Assembly (NCBI GenBank): GCA_011053055.1
Contig: DRHT01000048.1
Location: 1 to 43,846 of the forward strand
Direction: 5' to 3'
From: Halopseudomonas sabulinigri
Lineage (GTDB): Bacteria > Pseudomonadota > Gammaproteobacteria > Pseudomonadales > Pseudomonadaceae
Length of the DNA: 43,846 nt
Shown: positions 15,700-25,424 of the stretch, piece after piece
Layout of the letters: each line of letters starts with the position of its first letter
Position numbering within the stretch: the first letter of the stretch is position 1
Notes under the pieces: generated by a model
The model's database searches: none
The model's input: only the letters and a program-made list of their open reading frames with translations
Told to the model about the DNA's origin: nothing
Translations under genes and position numbers: made by a program

Positions 15700-18549
15700 A
15701 TGGATAAGACTTACCAGCCGCACGCCATTGAATCTTCCTGGTACCAGACCTGGGAGCAAAACAACTACTTCGCTCCACAGGGTGCTGGCGAGTCCTACAC
15801 CATCGCCCTGCCGCCACCAAACGTGACCGGCAGCCTGCACATGGGTCACGGCTTCAACAACTCGATCATGGATGCGCTAATCCGCTTTCGCCGTATGCAG
15901 GGCCGTAACACCCTGTGGCAGCCCGGTACTGATCACGCGGGTATCGCCACACAGATGGTGGTTGAACGCCAACTCGGCGCGCAAGGTGTCAGTCGTCATG
16001 ACCTGGGCCGCGACAAGTTTTTGGAAAAGGTCTGGGAATGGAAAGAAGAGTCAGGCGGTAACATCACACGCCAGATCCGCCGCCTCGGCAGTTCGGTCGA
16101 CTGGAGCCGCGAACGCTTCACCATGGACGACGGCCTGTCCGAATCAGTCAAGGAAGCTTTCGTGCGCTTGCATGAAGACGGGCTGATTTACCGTGGCAAG
16201 CGCTTGGTCAACTGGGATCCAAAACTGCACACCGCCATTTCCGACCTGGAAGTGGAGAACCACGACGAGCAGGGCTCACTGTGGAATCTGCGTTATCCGC
16301 TGGCCGATGGAGCGACTACCGCTGACGGCAAGAATTACTTGATCGTCGCCACCACTCGTCCGGAAACCATGCTGGGCGATACCGCCGTGGCAGTAAACCC
16401 TGAAGACGAGCGCTACCAGGCGTTGATCGGCAAATATATCGAGTTGCCACTGGTCGGCCGACGCATCCCGATTGTGGGCGATGATTACTGCGATCCCGAA
16501 TTCGGCACCGGTTGCGTCAAGATCACTCCGGCCCACGACTTCAACGACTATGAAGTCGGCAAGCGTCACTCGATGCCGCTGATCAACATCCTCGACAAAA
16601 ACGCAGCCATCCTTGCCAGCGCACAGGTTTTTAACATCGACGGCAGCGTTAATAACGAGCTGGATGCCAGCTTGCCCGCGGCTTACGCTGGTCTGGACCG
16701 TTTTGAAGCACGCAAGAAAATCGTCGAAGACTTTGATGCGTTGGGCCTGCTGGAAAAGATCGAACCACACGGCCTAAAAGTACCTAAGGGTGATCGCTCA
16801 GGAGTAATCATCGAACCCTGGCTAACAGACCAGTGGTATGTCTCAACCAAGCCACTGGCAGAACCCGCCATCGCTGCAGTTGAAGACGGTCGCATCGAGT
16901 TCGTGCCTAAACAGTACGAAAACATGTATTTCAGCTGGATGCGCGATATCCAGGACTGGTGCATCTCACGCCAGCTGTGGTGGGGCCACCGCATTCCGGC
17001 CTGGTATGACGATGCAGGCAATGTCTACGTTGGTCGCGACGAAGCCGAAGTGCGCGCCAAACATAACCTTGGCGACGCTGCACTGCGCCAGGATGAAGAC
17101 GTACTCGACACTTGGTTCAGTTCCGGCCTGTGGACGTTCTCTACTCTCGGCTGGCCCGAGCAGACCGAAGCTTTAAAAACCTTCCACCCGACCAATGTGC
17201 TGGTGACGGGCTTCGACATCATCTTCTTCTGGGTCGCCCGCATGATCATGTTGACCATGCATCTGATGAAGCATGATGACGGCAGCGCGCAGATACCTTT
17301 CAAGACAGTCTATGTGCATGGCCTGGTGCGCGACGGCCAAGGCCAAAAGATGTCCAAATCCAAGGGCAACGTGATTGACCCGCTGGACATCATCGACGGC
17401 ATTGACCTTGAGTCACTGGTAACCAAGCGCACTAGCGGCATGATGCAGCCCAAGTTGGCTGAGAAGATCGAAAAGCAGACCCGCGCCGAATTCCCGGACG
17501 GCATCGCGCCTTACGGCACTGACGCCTTGCGCTTCACCAATTGCTCGCTGGCATCCACTGGCCGCGACATCAAGTTCGACATGGGTCGCGTGGAAGGCTA
17601 CCGCAACTTCTGCAACAAGATCTGGAACGCCGCCCGCTACGTGATGATGCAGTGTGAAGACAAGGACTGTGGCGTAGCAGATGAAGCTGTAGAGCTGACG
17701 CTGGCCGACCGCTGGATCATCTCTCAATTGCAGCGCACCGAAGCAGAAGTGACCCGCCAACTGGACCAGTTCCGCTTTGACCTAGCTGCCACCGCGCTCT
17801 ACGAGTTTATCTGGAACCAATATTGCGACTGGTATCTGGAGCTGTCCAAACCGGTACTTTGGGATGACAACGCGCCTGCTGAACGTCAGCGCGGCACTCG
17901 CCGCACGTTGGTACGCGTACTGGAAACTGCGCTACGCCTGGCTCATCCGTTTATGCCTTTTATCACCGAAGAAATCTGGCAACGCATCGCGCCCATGGCA
18001 GGCAAGAGCGGGCCGACTATCATGTTGCAGCCTTGGCCAGTCGCCGCAGAAGATCGCATCGATAGTGCCGCCGAAGGCGATATCGAATGGCTAAAGGCGC
18101 TGATTCTGGGCGTGCGCAATATTCGCGGTGAAATGAACGTGGCGCCAGGCAAAGAGCTGGAACTGCTGCTGCGCAAAGCCAACAGCGAAGATCAGCGTCG
18201 ACTGCAAGAAAACGATACCTTCCTGAAAAAGCTGGCCAAACTGTCCAGCGTTACAGTCCTCGCCGAGGGCGAAGAAGCACCGCTCTCTGCTACCGCGCTG
18301 GTAGGCGAGCTGGAAGTGCTGGTGCCGATGGCCGGGCTGATCGACAAGACCGCCGAACTGGCGCGCCTGGACAAGGAAATCAGCCGTCTTGAGGGCGAGG
18401 TCAAACGCATTGGCGGCAAGCTGTCGAATGCCGGCTTTGTCGACAAGGCACCGCCTGCGGTCATCGACAAGGAACGCGCCAAATTGGCCGATGCCGAGCA
18501 AGCGCTGACCCAGTTGAGCGAGCAACGCAAACACATCGCCAGCCTCTAA
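15700..18549 (+). CDS. valS: Valyl-tRNA synthetase ValS
   Basis: The 949-residue class I synthetase charges tRNA-Val with valine. The HIGH motif is in [14 protein letters not shown] near residue 42 and the KMSKS motif in [11 protein letters not shown] near 553. The CP1 editing domain that removes mischarged threonine lies between them (around residues 190-340, including [17 protein letters not shown]). The last 65 residues form the ValS-specific C-terminal coiled coil ([19 protein letters not shown]). The length is normal for gammaproteobacteria. No anomaly seen. Confidence 0.97.
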   Translation: MDKTYQPHAIESSWYQTWEQNNYFAPQGAGESYTIALPPPNVTGSLHMGHGFNNSIMDALIRFRRMQGRNTLWQPGTDHAGIATQMVVERQLGAQGVSRHDLGRDKFLEKVWEWKEESGGNITRQIRRLGSSVDWSRERFTMDDGLSESVKEAFVRLHEDGLIYRGKRLVNWDPKLHTAISDLEVENHDEQGSLWNLRYPLADGATTADGKNYLIVATTRPETMLGDTAVAVNPEDERYQALIGKYIELPLVGRRIPIVGDDYCDPEFGTGCVKITPAHDFNDYEVGKRHSMPLINILDKNAAILASAQVFNIDGSVNNELDASLPAAYAGLDRFEARKKIVEDFDALGLLEKIEPHGLKVPKGDRSGVIIEPWLTDQWYVSTKPLAEPAIAAVEDGRIEFVPKQYENMYFSWMRDIQDWCISRQLWWGHRIPAWYDDAGNVYVGRDEAEVRAKHNLGDAALRQDEDVLDTWFSSGLWTFSTLGWPEQTEALKTFHPTNVLVTGFDIIFFWVARMIMLTMHLMKHDDGSAQIPFKTVYVHGLVRDGQGQKMSKSKGNVIDPLDIIDGIDLESLVTKRTSGMMQPKLAEKIEKQTRAEFPDGIAPYGTDALRFTNCSLASTGRDIKFDMGRVEGYRNFCNKIWNAARYVMMQCEDKDCGVADEAVELTLADRWIISQLQRTEAEVTRQLDQFRFDLAATALYEFIWNQYCDWYLELSKPVLWDDNAPAERQRGTRRTLVRVLETALRLAHPFMPFITEEIWQRIAPMAGKSGPTIMLQPWPVAAEDRIDSAAEGDIEWLKALILGVRNIRGEMNVAPGKELELLLRKANSEDQRRLQENDTFLKKLAKLSSVTVLAEGEEAPLSATALVGELEVLVPMAGLIDKTAELARLDKEISRLEGEVKRIGGKLSNAGFVDKAPPAVIDKERAKLADAEQALTQLSEQRKHIASL

Positions 18550-18557
18550 CGGCCCAA

Positions 18558-18580
18558 CGCGCCGGCCTATGGTCGGCGCG
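18558..18580 (+). terminator. GC-rich hairpin after valS
   Basis: CGCGCCG (18558-18564) pairs with CGGCGCG (18574-18580), with further inner pairs. There is no T-run, so it is at best a weak terminator or a processing barrier before ndpA. Confidence 0.4.
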
Positions 18581-18614
18581 ACACCTTACGCACGCTTTCG
18601 CCGGATATATCACC

Positions 18615-19622
18615 ATGCCGATCGACAACAGCATTGTTCATCAGATTCATAAGAAACCGGATGGCCAACCTGCCAGCCTGACCCTGCGCGACGCTGAGCT
18701 GGCTAGCTCCGAGGCGCTGGAGCAGCTACTGGCGGGCCTGATCGAGGCCTACAACAGCAAACCCAACAAGGCCTGGGGCTACTTTCACGAAGAGAGTGGT
18801 GCCTACCCCTTTAGCGGGTGGTTGCAGCAGCTGATTGATCAGGAGCAGGACTTCGTCGAGTTCTCCAGCAAAGCTAGCGAGCAGCTGAAAACCTTGATGG
18901 AGGGCTCCAACCTGGCACTTGGCGGCCACGTGCTGTTCATCCGCTACCGTCAGGGCATGACTGCGTTTCTGGTTGTCGCCTTGTTGCACCACACCGAAGG
19001 CGTCACCGTCACCGACGATCTGAACGTTGCTGCTGCTCGCCATCTGGACCTGTCCAGCCTGAACATGGCCGCGCGCATCAACCTGACCGAGTGGAAGCAG
19101 AACACCAGCTCAAAGAATTATATCTCCTTCATTCGCGGCCGCAGCGGCAAGCGGGTGTCTGACTACTTCCGAGACTTTATCGGCTGCGTCGAAGGCTCTA
19201 ACCCGGAAGAAGAAACCACCACCTTGTTGCAGGCTTTCAGCGACTACGTTGGTGACGCTTCAATGGAGCCACAGCTGGTCAAGGACAAAACCAAAGCCAT
19301 GAGCGGCTACGTCAGCGGTCAGGCCAAGGCCGGTGAACAGGTGGCACTGGAAGAGTTATCTGGCGTAATGGATGAGGAGCAGCCACGCGCCTTTTATGAT
19401 TACATCCGCAATAAGGACTATGGGCTGAATGCTGAGATACCTGCGGACAAGCGCACGTTAAACAACTTCATGCGCTTCTACGGAAAGGCCGACGGCCTAT
19501 CGATAAGCTTTGAATCACACTTGCTGGGTGAGCGCGTCGAGTATAACGAGAGTGACGACGCACTGGTCATCAAGCACCCACCCAAGGGGCTGGTGCAGCA
19601 GCTACGCAACAAGAAGCGCTGA
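18615..19622 (+). CDS. yejK: Nucleoid-associated protein NdpA/YejK
   Basis: The 335-residue protein matches the NdpA (37-kDa nucleoid-associated protein) family: a start near [38 protein letters not shown] near residue 118, [18 protein letters not shown] near 145 and the [21 protein letters not shown] block near 168. YejK binds nucleoid DNA and is reported to affect topoisomerase activity. It is a single gene facing the end of the pel operon. Confidence 0.9.
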   Translation: MPIDNSIVHQIHKKPDGQPASLTLRDAELASSEALEQLLAGLIEAYNSKPNKAWGYFHEESGAYPFSGWLQQLIDQEQDFVEFSSKASEQLKTLMEGSNLALGGHVLFIRYRQGMTAFLVVALLHHTEGVTVTDDLNVAAARHLDLSSLNMAARINLTEWKQNTSSKNYISFIRGRSGKRVSDYFRDFIGCVEGSNPEEETTTLLQAFSDYVGDASMEPQLVKDKTKAMSGYVSGQAKAGEQVALEELSGVMDEEQPRAFYDYIRNKDYGLNAEIPADKRTLNNFMRFYGKADGLSISFESHLLGERVEYNESDDALVIKHPPKGLVQQLRNKKR

Positions 19623-19634
19623 ACAGCAGCCTAA

Positions 19635-19657
19635 ACGCCGGACTACTCGTCCGGCGT
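19635..19657. terminator. Bidirectional terminator between ndpA and pelG
   Basis: ACGCCGGAC (19635-19643) and GTCCGGCGT (19649-19657) form a perfect 9-bp stem with a TACTC loop, placed between convergent stops. Short T-tracts lie on both sides (AGTTTC on plus, TTTAG on minus). Confidence 0.7.
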
Positions 19658-19661
19658 AGTT

Positions 19662-21032
19662 TCAATGCTCAAGCATGAAAGTATCGTATTCCAAGCTATC
19701 CAGAGCAGAGGAAAGCTGCAGCAAACCGGCTACCACGCAGATCACCAGTGACAGCGTGAAACCATAGCCAAAGAAGCTAGGACCAAGATACAAGCTCAGC
19801 AGGGTCAAGAGTGCGTTCAGCACCACGAAGAGCACGCATAGTCGAAGTACCACGGCGCGTTTATCAAGATAGAAAAATATGTTCAACAACGCCATAAATA
19901 CCACCTGCACGCTCACACCAATAAGGTCGATATAAAATAGCGGCAGGTAATAGGGTGACATACCCAGCAAATCGAACAGGTAAGGCGCGAACAGGAACAA
20001 CAACAGCACCGTTAGACCCTGCACCTTACATATTTCTTTCAATCCCTGGCGAATCGCCAATGTCATCTCGTTCTTCAACTGGCGAATATGCTGCAAGGTT
20101 TCGCCGTCGCGCACCGCAGAAAACAAGCGTTCATACCACTCGGCAAAATCGGTCTCGATACGAACAAGAAAGACCGCCATGCCCGGAATGATCGCCAAGT
20201 AAGCAAGAAAGATCGGCAGATCGTAAAGCATCGAAGCGCGCAACGGCCCAATGACGTGCTCAGAGGTGCCTGGATTAAACCAGAAGATGAACTTATCGAT
20301 CCAGATACCCAGGTTGTAGCAGAAGCCAGTAACCAATAGGCTAAGGAACACCTTGCGGCGATCAAGGAAGTCGAAAGCGACCAGCTTTTCAGAGTGATAC
20401 TCGCGCACGATGTCGAACATAAAGACGAACAACAATGTCGCGTGACCAATCAACAACGCCAGCAACAGGCCTTCCATACCTAAATTACGCATGAAGTAGG
20501 CGCTGATAATCATGCAGCCATAGCCCAGCAGCATAACCAGAAGAATGCGGTTGTAGGCTTTCATGCCTGACAAAAAGATGATGACCAGCCAAAGGTTGCA
20601 AAGCGTGACGAAGTTCGCCAGCACTAGCAGCCGGTAGAGAAACGACTGATCAAACAACCACAGCAACACAACAGTACCGAATATCCCAGCGCCCACCGTT
20701 ACCAGCAGCAAGATACCCAGCAAATTGGGTGTAATTAGCTCGCGGCGCTGCTCAAACAAGCGATCCGAAACAAACCGGGTGAAGAACAGCTGCAAACCAC
20801 CAGTGCAGATTAGCGACGTCGCCATCAAGTAGGTCACTGTGACCAAAAACTGGCGTACCAGCTCATCAGGCACCACGTAGCCAATACTCATCAAACCAAT
20901 CAGCATCACGCTGATAATAGACAGCACCCAAGGACCTGAACTGATCAAACCTGCGTAGACGTACGCCCGCATGGTCGACGTGTAGGTATCCTTGGACAAT
21001 ATCCTGCGTAACTCAAAACCGATACCCGCCAT
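19662..21032 (-). CDS. pelG: Pel polysaccharide inner-membrane transporter PelG
   Basis: The 456-residue protein, identical in length to P. aeruginosa PelG from memory, is highly hydrophobic with about 12 membrane segments. It starts MAGIGFELRRILSKDTYTS, the PelG signature, and belongs to the MATE/polysaccharide flippase-like superfamily. It forms the inner-membrane synthesis and export complex with PelD, PelE and PelF, moving the growing Pel chain to the periplasm. Its ATG directly follows the pelF TGA, and it is the last gene of the operon. Confidence 0.95.
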   Translation of the reverse strand: MAGIGFELRRILSKDTYTSTMRAYVYAGLISSGPWVLSIISVMLIGLMSIGYVVPDELVRQFLVTVTYLMATSLICTGGLQLFFTRFVSDRLFEQRRELITPNLLGILLLVTVGAGIFGTVVLLWLFDQSFLYRLLVLANFVTLCNLWLVIIFLSGMKAYNRILLVMLLGYGCMIISAYFMRNLGMEGLLLALLIGHATLLFVFMFDIVREYHSEKLVAFDFLDRRKVFLSLLVTGFCYNLGIWIDKFIFWFNPGTSEHVIGPLRASMLYDLPIFLAYLAIIPGMAVFLVRIETDFAEWYERLFSAVRDGETLQHIRQLKNEMTLAIRQGLKEICKVQGLTVLLLFLFAPYLFDLLGMSPYYLPLFYIDLIGVSVQVVFMALLNIFFYLDKRAVVLRLCVLFVVLNALLTLLSLYLGPSFFGYGFTLSLVICVVAGLLQLSSALDSLEYDTFMLEH

Positions 21033-22553
21033 TCAGGATGCCTCCAGTGCTGCGCGATACAATTGACGATAGCGCTGGAACATCAGCTCATCGCTGTAAT
21101 AACGGTTAACCCGTGCCAAGCCTGCCGCCTGAGCCTCTTTCCAGCGCTCTGGTGAGCCAAGCAACCCCATAATGGCGCGGGCTGTTGCTTGCGGGTCGGC
21201 GATAGACACCACCTCGCCAGCCAAACCCAGGGCACGATCTTCCTCAGTAGAACCTTCAATCATTTCACGGCAAGAACCCACATCACTGCTGACCACCGGC
21301 GTACCGGCGCTCCAGGCTTCAAGTATCACCAGGGGTTGCGCTTCGCTGATCGAAGTCAGCACCAGCACACCCAGCCGCGGCATAATTTCTTTAATATCCT
21401 GGAAACCAAGAAAGCGCACGTTGTCGCTGAGACCCAGACTACTCACCAGGCTCTGGCATTCACGCGCGTATTCTGGATCTTCAGCACCCGGACCGATGAT
21501 CCATCCTTCAGCGCCGGGCGTGACGTTGACCACGCTTCGCATGCTACGGATAAAGGTTTTCACATCCTTGATCGGTACTATGCGGCCAATCAAACCAGCG
21601 ACTTGGGCAATGCCTTGTGGTCGCTGTTCTCGCATCGGCGACCAACGCTGCAGGTCTATGCCATTGGGAATGACGCGAGTGCGCTGTGCCTCAGCGCCAT
21701 CCTTGATCTGCCGTCGCCGGTTGCCCTCGTACAACGAAACCACCGGGTTAGCTGACTGATACACCAACATGCCAATACGCTCAAAAAACCTGATCCACAA
21801 AGTGCGGATATAACCGGCTGAAGGGTCCAGGCTGCCGCTCAACTCTTCATCGGGGTTCTCGGCAACCCAACCAGCCTGCGCCAGATCAATCTTGCGTTCC
21901 TTGGTGTAGATGCCGTGCTCGCTGAGGATAAAATCACAACCCCAAAGCTGCTTAAGCATCGCGCCGAGCAGACCTGCATAACCCGTTGATATGGCATGCA
22001 CAACCCGCGCCTTGGGCAGCCTGCGCGCAAGCTCAGAGAGCATGATCACCGGCGGCTGAATAGTGCGTAGCGTCCAGAAATAATTAATGAACGAAGGGTC
22101 CGTACAGTGCTTGAAATAACCGTCGCTGAGCACATCCCAACTTGCCCGGCTACGTAACACTTGGTCCACGGTCCAGCTGCCGGAAATCAAGCTTTCCAGC
22201 AGCGCTTGCCCAGCACCGGGCTGAGGTGCTTCTGGATCATGGAAAAACCGGTATAACTGCGCCATTTTTTCTTCGTCAGCCACCGGAGCCGCTTTTTTTG
22301 GCGCGGTACCTTGCTGCCAAGACTCGGCAATAAAGACTTCATCGTAATGCACGACGTTGGACGGCATGTCGTAGTGCATCTTGGAATAATTATTACGTTG
22401 CCCGCCAATAAACAAAATGGAAAAGCGTAGTTCAGGCAACCCCAGCAGCATCTGGTGTATCCAGCTGGAAACCCCACCACGCACATAGGGCCAAGTACCT
22501 TCCAGCAACAAGCAGATGTCAGCTTGCTGCTCGGTGGCGGTCACAGCTTTCAT
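21033..22553 (-). CDS. pelF: Pel polysaccharide glycosyltransferase PelF
   Basis: The 506-residue GT4-type enzyme polymerises the Pel backbone from UDP-N-acetyl sugars in the cytoplasm. It opens with LLLEGTWPYVRGGVSSWIHQ, the PelF N-terminal signature, and has the HGIYTKERKIDL loop, IPNGIDLQRW, and the GT4 E-x7-E motif in EAQPLVILEAWSAG. The ATG at 22553 overlaps the pelE stop as ATGA; a TTG six bases upstream is also in frame but less likely. Confidence 0.95.
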   Translation of the reverse strand: MKAVTATEQQADICLLLEGTWPYVRGGVSSWIHQMLLGLPELRFSILFIGGQRNNYSKMHYDMPSNVVHYDEVFIAESWQQGTAPKKAAPVADEEKMAQLYRFFHDPEAPQPGAGQALLESLISGSWTVDQVLRSRASWDVLSDGYFKHCTDPSFINYFWTLRTIQPPVIMLSELARRLPKARVVHAISTGYAGLLGAMLKQLWGCDFILSEHGIYTKERKIDLAQAGWVAENPDEELSGSLDPSAGYIRTLWIRFFERIGMLVYQSANPVVSLYEGNRRRQIKDGAEAQRTRVIPNGIDLQRWSPMREQRPQGIAQVAGLIGRIVPIKDVKTFIRSMRSVVNVTPGAEGWIIGPGAEDPEYARECQSLVSSLGLSDNVRFLGFQDIKEIMPRLGVLVLTSISEAQPLVILEAWSAGTPVVSSDVGSCREMIEGSTEEDRALGLAGEVVSIADPQATARAIMGLLGSPERWKEAQAAGLARVNRYYSDELMFQRYRQLYRAALEAS

Positions 22554-23539
22554 ATCCAATACCTCGCCGCTTCGGCAAACGGCGGTCGCTTAAGCATGTT
22601 TTCCGGCAGCCGGGCTAACTGTTGGCCGACCACAGCATAGTCACGCCGCAGGAACGCCAGCTCAGCCAAGTAAGGAATCAATTTTTCGTCGCTCATACCC
22701 AAGCGTTGCGCAGTCATGAAGTGATTCTGCGCCTCGTCCAACTGGTTGCGTTCCATCTGGATACGGCCAGTCAACAGTTCAAGGTCTGCCGTACTCTGCA
22801 GCTTGAGCGCTGCTTGAGCATGCTGGGCAGCCTGCCCCAACACGTGCTCTAGAACACCGCCCTGCGCCAAACCAAGGTAAGCAAGCTCCCAATACCAACG
22901 CGCCAACCCGGCGTGCAGCGGCTGCCGAGTTTCAGACGACGCCTCGGCGAGGTTATCCAGCAACCTTTCAATACGTTGGTTGATGCGGGTTTCCTGCTGA
23001 TCAAGCATCGAATAAGCAAGCAAGCGCACGTCATCTTCAGGATCACGTAGCGCGACTTTAAGAATAGGTGCCGACTCGTGCCCAGGCATACGTCGCGTAG
23101 CCATCAGAGCCGCCAGTCGCTGCTCCGGATCAGAGGCCAGCCTCAACACATCTTGCAGGCCACCATCATTGAACAAAGGTGAACGCCAACGCTCAATGGG
23201 CTTGTAAGGCAGTTGCGGAACGCCTATAGCTTGCCAACCATCTTCACTTCTGCTGCGTTGCAGGTACAAGCCAATAAACAAGCCAAATAAAGTACCGATC
23301 GCACCTACTACTGGAATAAAGAACGCAAGACTGAACAGCAGCAAAGCCGGCCAAGGCAGCGGCAACTTGAAGCGGCGTGGCAACAACAGCCACAGGGCCC
23401 CCGTCAGCAACGCGCAGGCGATAGCATGCGGAACGATATAGAACACCAAACCATCTAGCATGGTTGGATTGGCGGTCAGGCTGGCCCAGCTACCTAGCTC
23501 AAAGGCCAGCGCGCCACTAAATAGCCATTTGCTGATCAT
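22550..23539 (-). CDS. pelE: Pel biosynthesis inner-membrane TPR protein PelE
   Basis: The 329-residue protein has two N-terminal hydrophobic segments (about residues 30-50 and 62-92) and a cytoplasmic helical repeat region with TPR-like units toward the C-terminus (AALKLQSTADLELLTGRIQ, LDEAQNHFMTAQRLG). PelE is part of the PelDEFG complex and helps bring PelF to the membrane. It overlaps pelD by 23 bases and pelF by four, indicating tight coupling. Confidence 0.92.
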   Translation of the reverse strand: MISKWLFSGALAFELGSWASLTANPTMLDGLVFYIVPHAIACALLTGALWLLLPRRFKLPLPWPALLLFSLAFFIPVVGAIGTLFGLFIGLYLQRSRSEDGWQAIGVPQLPYKPIERWRSPLFNDGGLQDVLRLASDPEQRLAALMATRRMPGHESAPILKVALRDPEDDVRLLAYSMLDQQETRINQRIERLLDNLAEASSETRQPLHAGLARWYWELAYLGLAQGGVLEHVLGQAAQHAQAALKLQSTADLELLTGRIQMERNQLDEAQNHFMTAQRLGMSDEKLIPYLAELAFLRRDYAVVGQQLARLPENMLKRPPFAEAARYWI

Positions 23540-24884
23540 TCAGACCACACTCTATGTACAGGAAGTCATGCAGCCCGGTAGACCGCCCTTTGGGGTCCAG
23601 CTGGTGATGATGTACGCGCGCTTCCAGGCTATCGAGGCTTACGCCCTGACCAAAGCGTTCGGTAAGCAGATACTGCAGCCGCTTTTCATAACCCAGCACG
23701 CCTTCAGCATCCGTCAGCGGCATCAAAATCATGACGCCCGCGTAACTCCGCCCGTTGCGCAACTGAATCTGCAAATCCAGACCGCGCTGGCTATCCTGCA
23801 GCGCTTTTAACAGAGGTTCATTTTCGAGGCTCAACTCAACAAACATCAAGCTACCAGGCAAGTCATGGTTTTCCGCATCAAGACGCGCACGCTTAAGGTG
23901 CTGCGAAAAGTGCTGAGCATCCAAACTCGCCAGCTGCAATGCTTTAGGATCGCTCTGCAGCAGATCAGCCACATGACCGCCCAACAATGCCAACAGACTG
24001 AAAGTGCGGTCATTGAACGCGAAGAAAGGCATGCTTTTGATTGCTACCACCGCCAACAGCCTGTCTTCTGCATCAATTAGCGGCACACAGGCCTGCAGGC
24101 TCGACAAACTGGCATCCTTACCCTGTTCGATAATAGTTTCCCGAACACTGACCACGTCGCCCTTCTCCAAACACATCTGAACTAGCAAATCGTTGCTGTC
24201 CAAACTGTCCATCTCGCCCATAACTGCCAGCGGCTTACCCTTCAACCGGCCTTCGCTGTCTACCGGATACAGTGCGGCCGCGTTAAACGAACCATACTGC
24301 GCCAAGACCGCCAGAATTGACTCGGCCATGGGCGTCAGCAGCTCACCTTTCTCACTCAGCTGCCGCGCGCGGTTGCGCAGTAACAACAGCGAACTGCGCA
24401 GACTCTGTTCGCTAGCGGCTACACGTTGCTCCAGCCGGTCATGGGAAATACGCAGGACCTGGTAAGCGCGGGTAAACTCATCCAGACGATACTGACGATA
24501 TTCGTTTGCCATCTGCAAACGCTGCAGCCGACGCCCCCACAAATCGCGAAACTCCCCCACGACCATACTGCTGACCAACATACCGATGATATAAGACGCC
24601 GGCAGTTCGGCATAAACAGGCAAACCCCTGCTGCGCATCCAAAACACGGCACCGATGATGATCATCGAGCTGATCAGCCCGTGGAAAAACCCATAGCGCA
24701 CGCCCAGCAGCAGCGGAGCCAAAATTGGCCAAGGGAAGCTGTTGATGAACAAAGGGTCATCCGGCGAAGCCCAGTAACACAGGGCCAGCAAAAGCCCAGT
24801 GATCAGTGGCGTCTCCAACCAGGCCAGCGAAGTCCGGACCGGTGGTGCCAGCACGTAGTCCTTGTGTGGGGAGTGGCTAAACAT
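23517..24884 (-). CDS. pelD: c-di-GMP receptor PelD
   Basis: The 455-residue inner-membrane protein has four N-terminal membrane segments (within residues 20-120), a helical linker, a GAF domain (about 170-310) and a degenerate GGDEF domain at the C-terminus. The inhibitory-site-like RxxD motif RGLD falls at R367 and D370, with R402 in YEKRLQYL, at the same numbers as the c-di-GMP contact residues known in P. aeruginosa PelD. Binding of c-di-GMP switches on Pel synthesis. Its ATG overlaps the pelC TAA by one base. Confidence 0.95.
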   Translation of the reverse strand: MFSHSPHKDYVLAPPVRTSLAWLETPLITGLLLALCYWASPDDPLFINSFPWPILAPLLLGVRYGFFHGLISSMIIIGAVFWMRSRGLPVYAELPASYIIGMLVSSMVVGEFRDLWGRRLQRLQMANEYRQYRLDEFTRAYQVLRISHDRLEQRVAASEQSLRSSLLLLRNRARQLSEKGELLTPMAESILAVLAQYGSFNAAALYPVDSEGRLKGKPLAVMGEMDSLDSNDLLVQMCLEKGDVVSVRETIIEQGKDASLSSLQACVPLIDAEDRLLAVVAIKSMPFFAFNDRTFSLLALLGGHVADLLQSDPKALQLASLDAQHFSQHLKRARLDAENHDLPGSLMFVELSLENEPLLKALQDSQRGLDLQIQLRNGRSYAGVMILMPLTDAEGVLGYEKRLQYLLTERFGQGVSLDSLEARVHHHQLDPKGRSTGLHDFLYIECGLNDQQMAI

Positions 24885-25402
24885 TATTCGATCCGCAGGT
24901 CGTCAAGCATGGTTGCCAGTACTTTTTGTGCAGAGCCGGCCAGACTTTCGCGAGACCAGCCAGCGCGTGCGCCGCTGTTGCTCCAAAGCACCTGACCGTT
25001 GGCCGGACTGATTACTTTGAGACTGATACCCACAGCCGGCTCGCCGTCCAAGCCGTTCTTGTATTGCCATTCTTCGATGCTGCCGGTTACCACGTAATCC
25101 AGTGAGTTACGTTTGGCCCACTCCAGCGCTGCTTCATAACGCTTGCGGTCATCCAGCAGAATCAGGTCTTCGCTTTCCACGTAGGGGTAAACCTGCGGCT
25201 GAATACCTTGTTCAGACAGCACGCTAAGCAGAATTTGCTCAGTACGCTCGCCGGCTTGAGGTGTCTGTGAGTAATTCACCACTGGTAGCAGACCCCACTT
25301 GGCCTGGGCCGGAAAAGACGGGCTGTCGTTACCGGAAAAAGTGCTGCAGCCTGCAAATGCGAGCGTCGCAGCCAACAGGGTCACACAACGGAAAATACGC
25401 AT
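24884..25402 (-). CDS. pelC: Pel export outer-membrane lipoprotein PelC
   Basis: The 172-residue lipoprotein has an N-terminal signal MRIFRCVTLLAATLAFAGC with the lipobox FAGC and acylation at C19. PelC forms a dodecameric ring at the inner face of the outer membrane that guides the cationic polymer to PelB. The ATG at 25402 follows GAGGAGT with seven bases spacing; a longer reading (to 25435) would bury the signal peptide. It lies 22 bases after the pelB stop. Confidence 0.94.
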   Translation of the reverse strand: MRIFRCVTLLAATLAFAGCSTFSGNDSPSFPAQAKWGLLPVVNYSQTPQAGERTEQILLSVLSEQGIQPQVYPYVESEDLILLDDRKRYEAALEWAKRNSLDYVVTGSIEEWQYKNGLDGEPAVGISLKVISPANGQVLWSNSGARAGWSRESLAGSAQKVLATMLDDLRIE

Positions 25403-25424
25403 TTTGTTACTCCTCATGATGTCT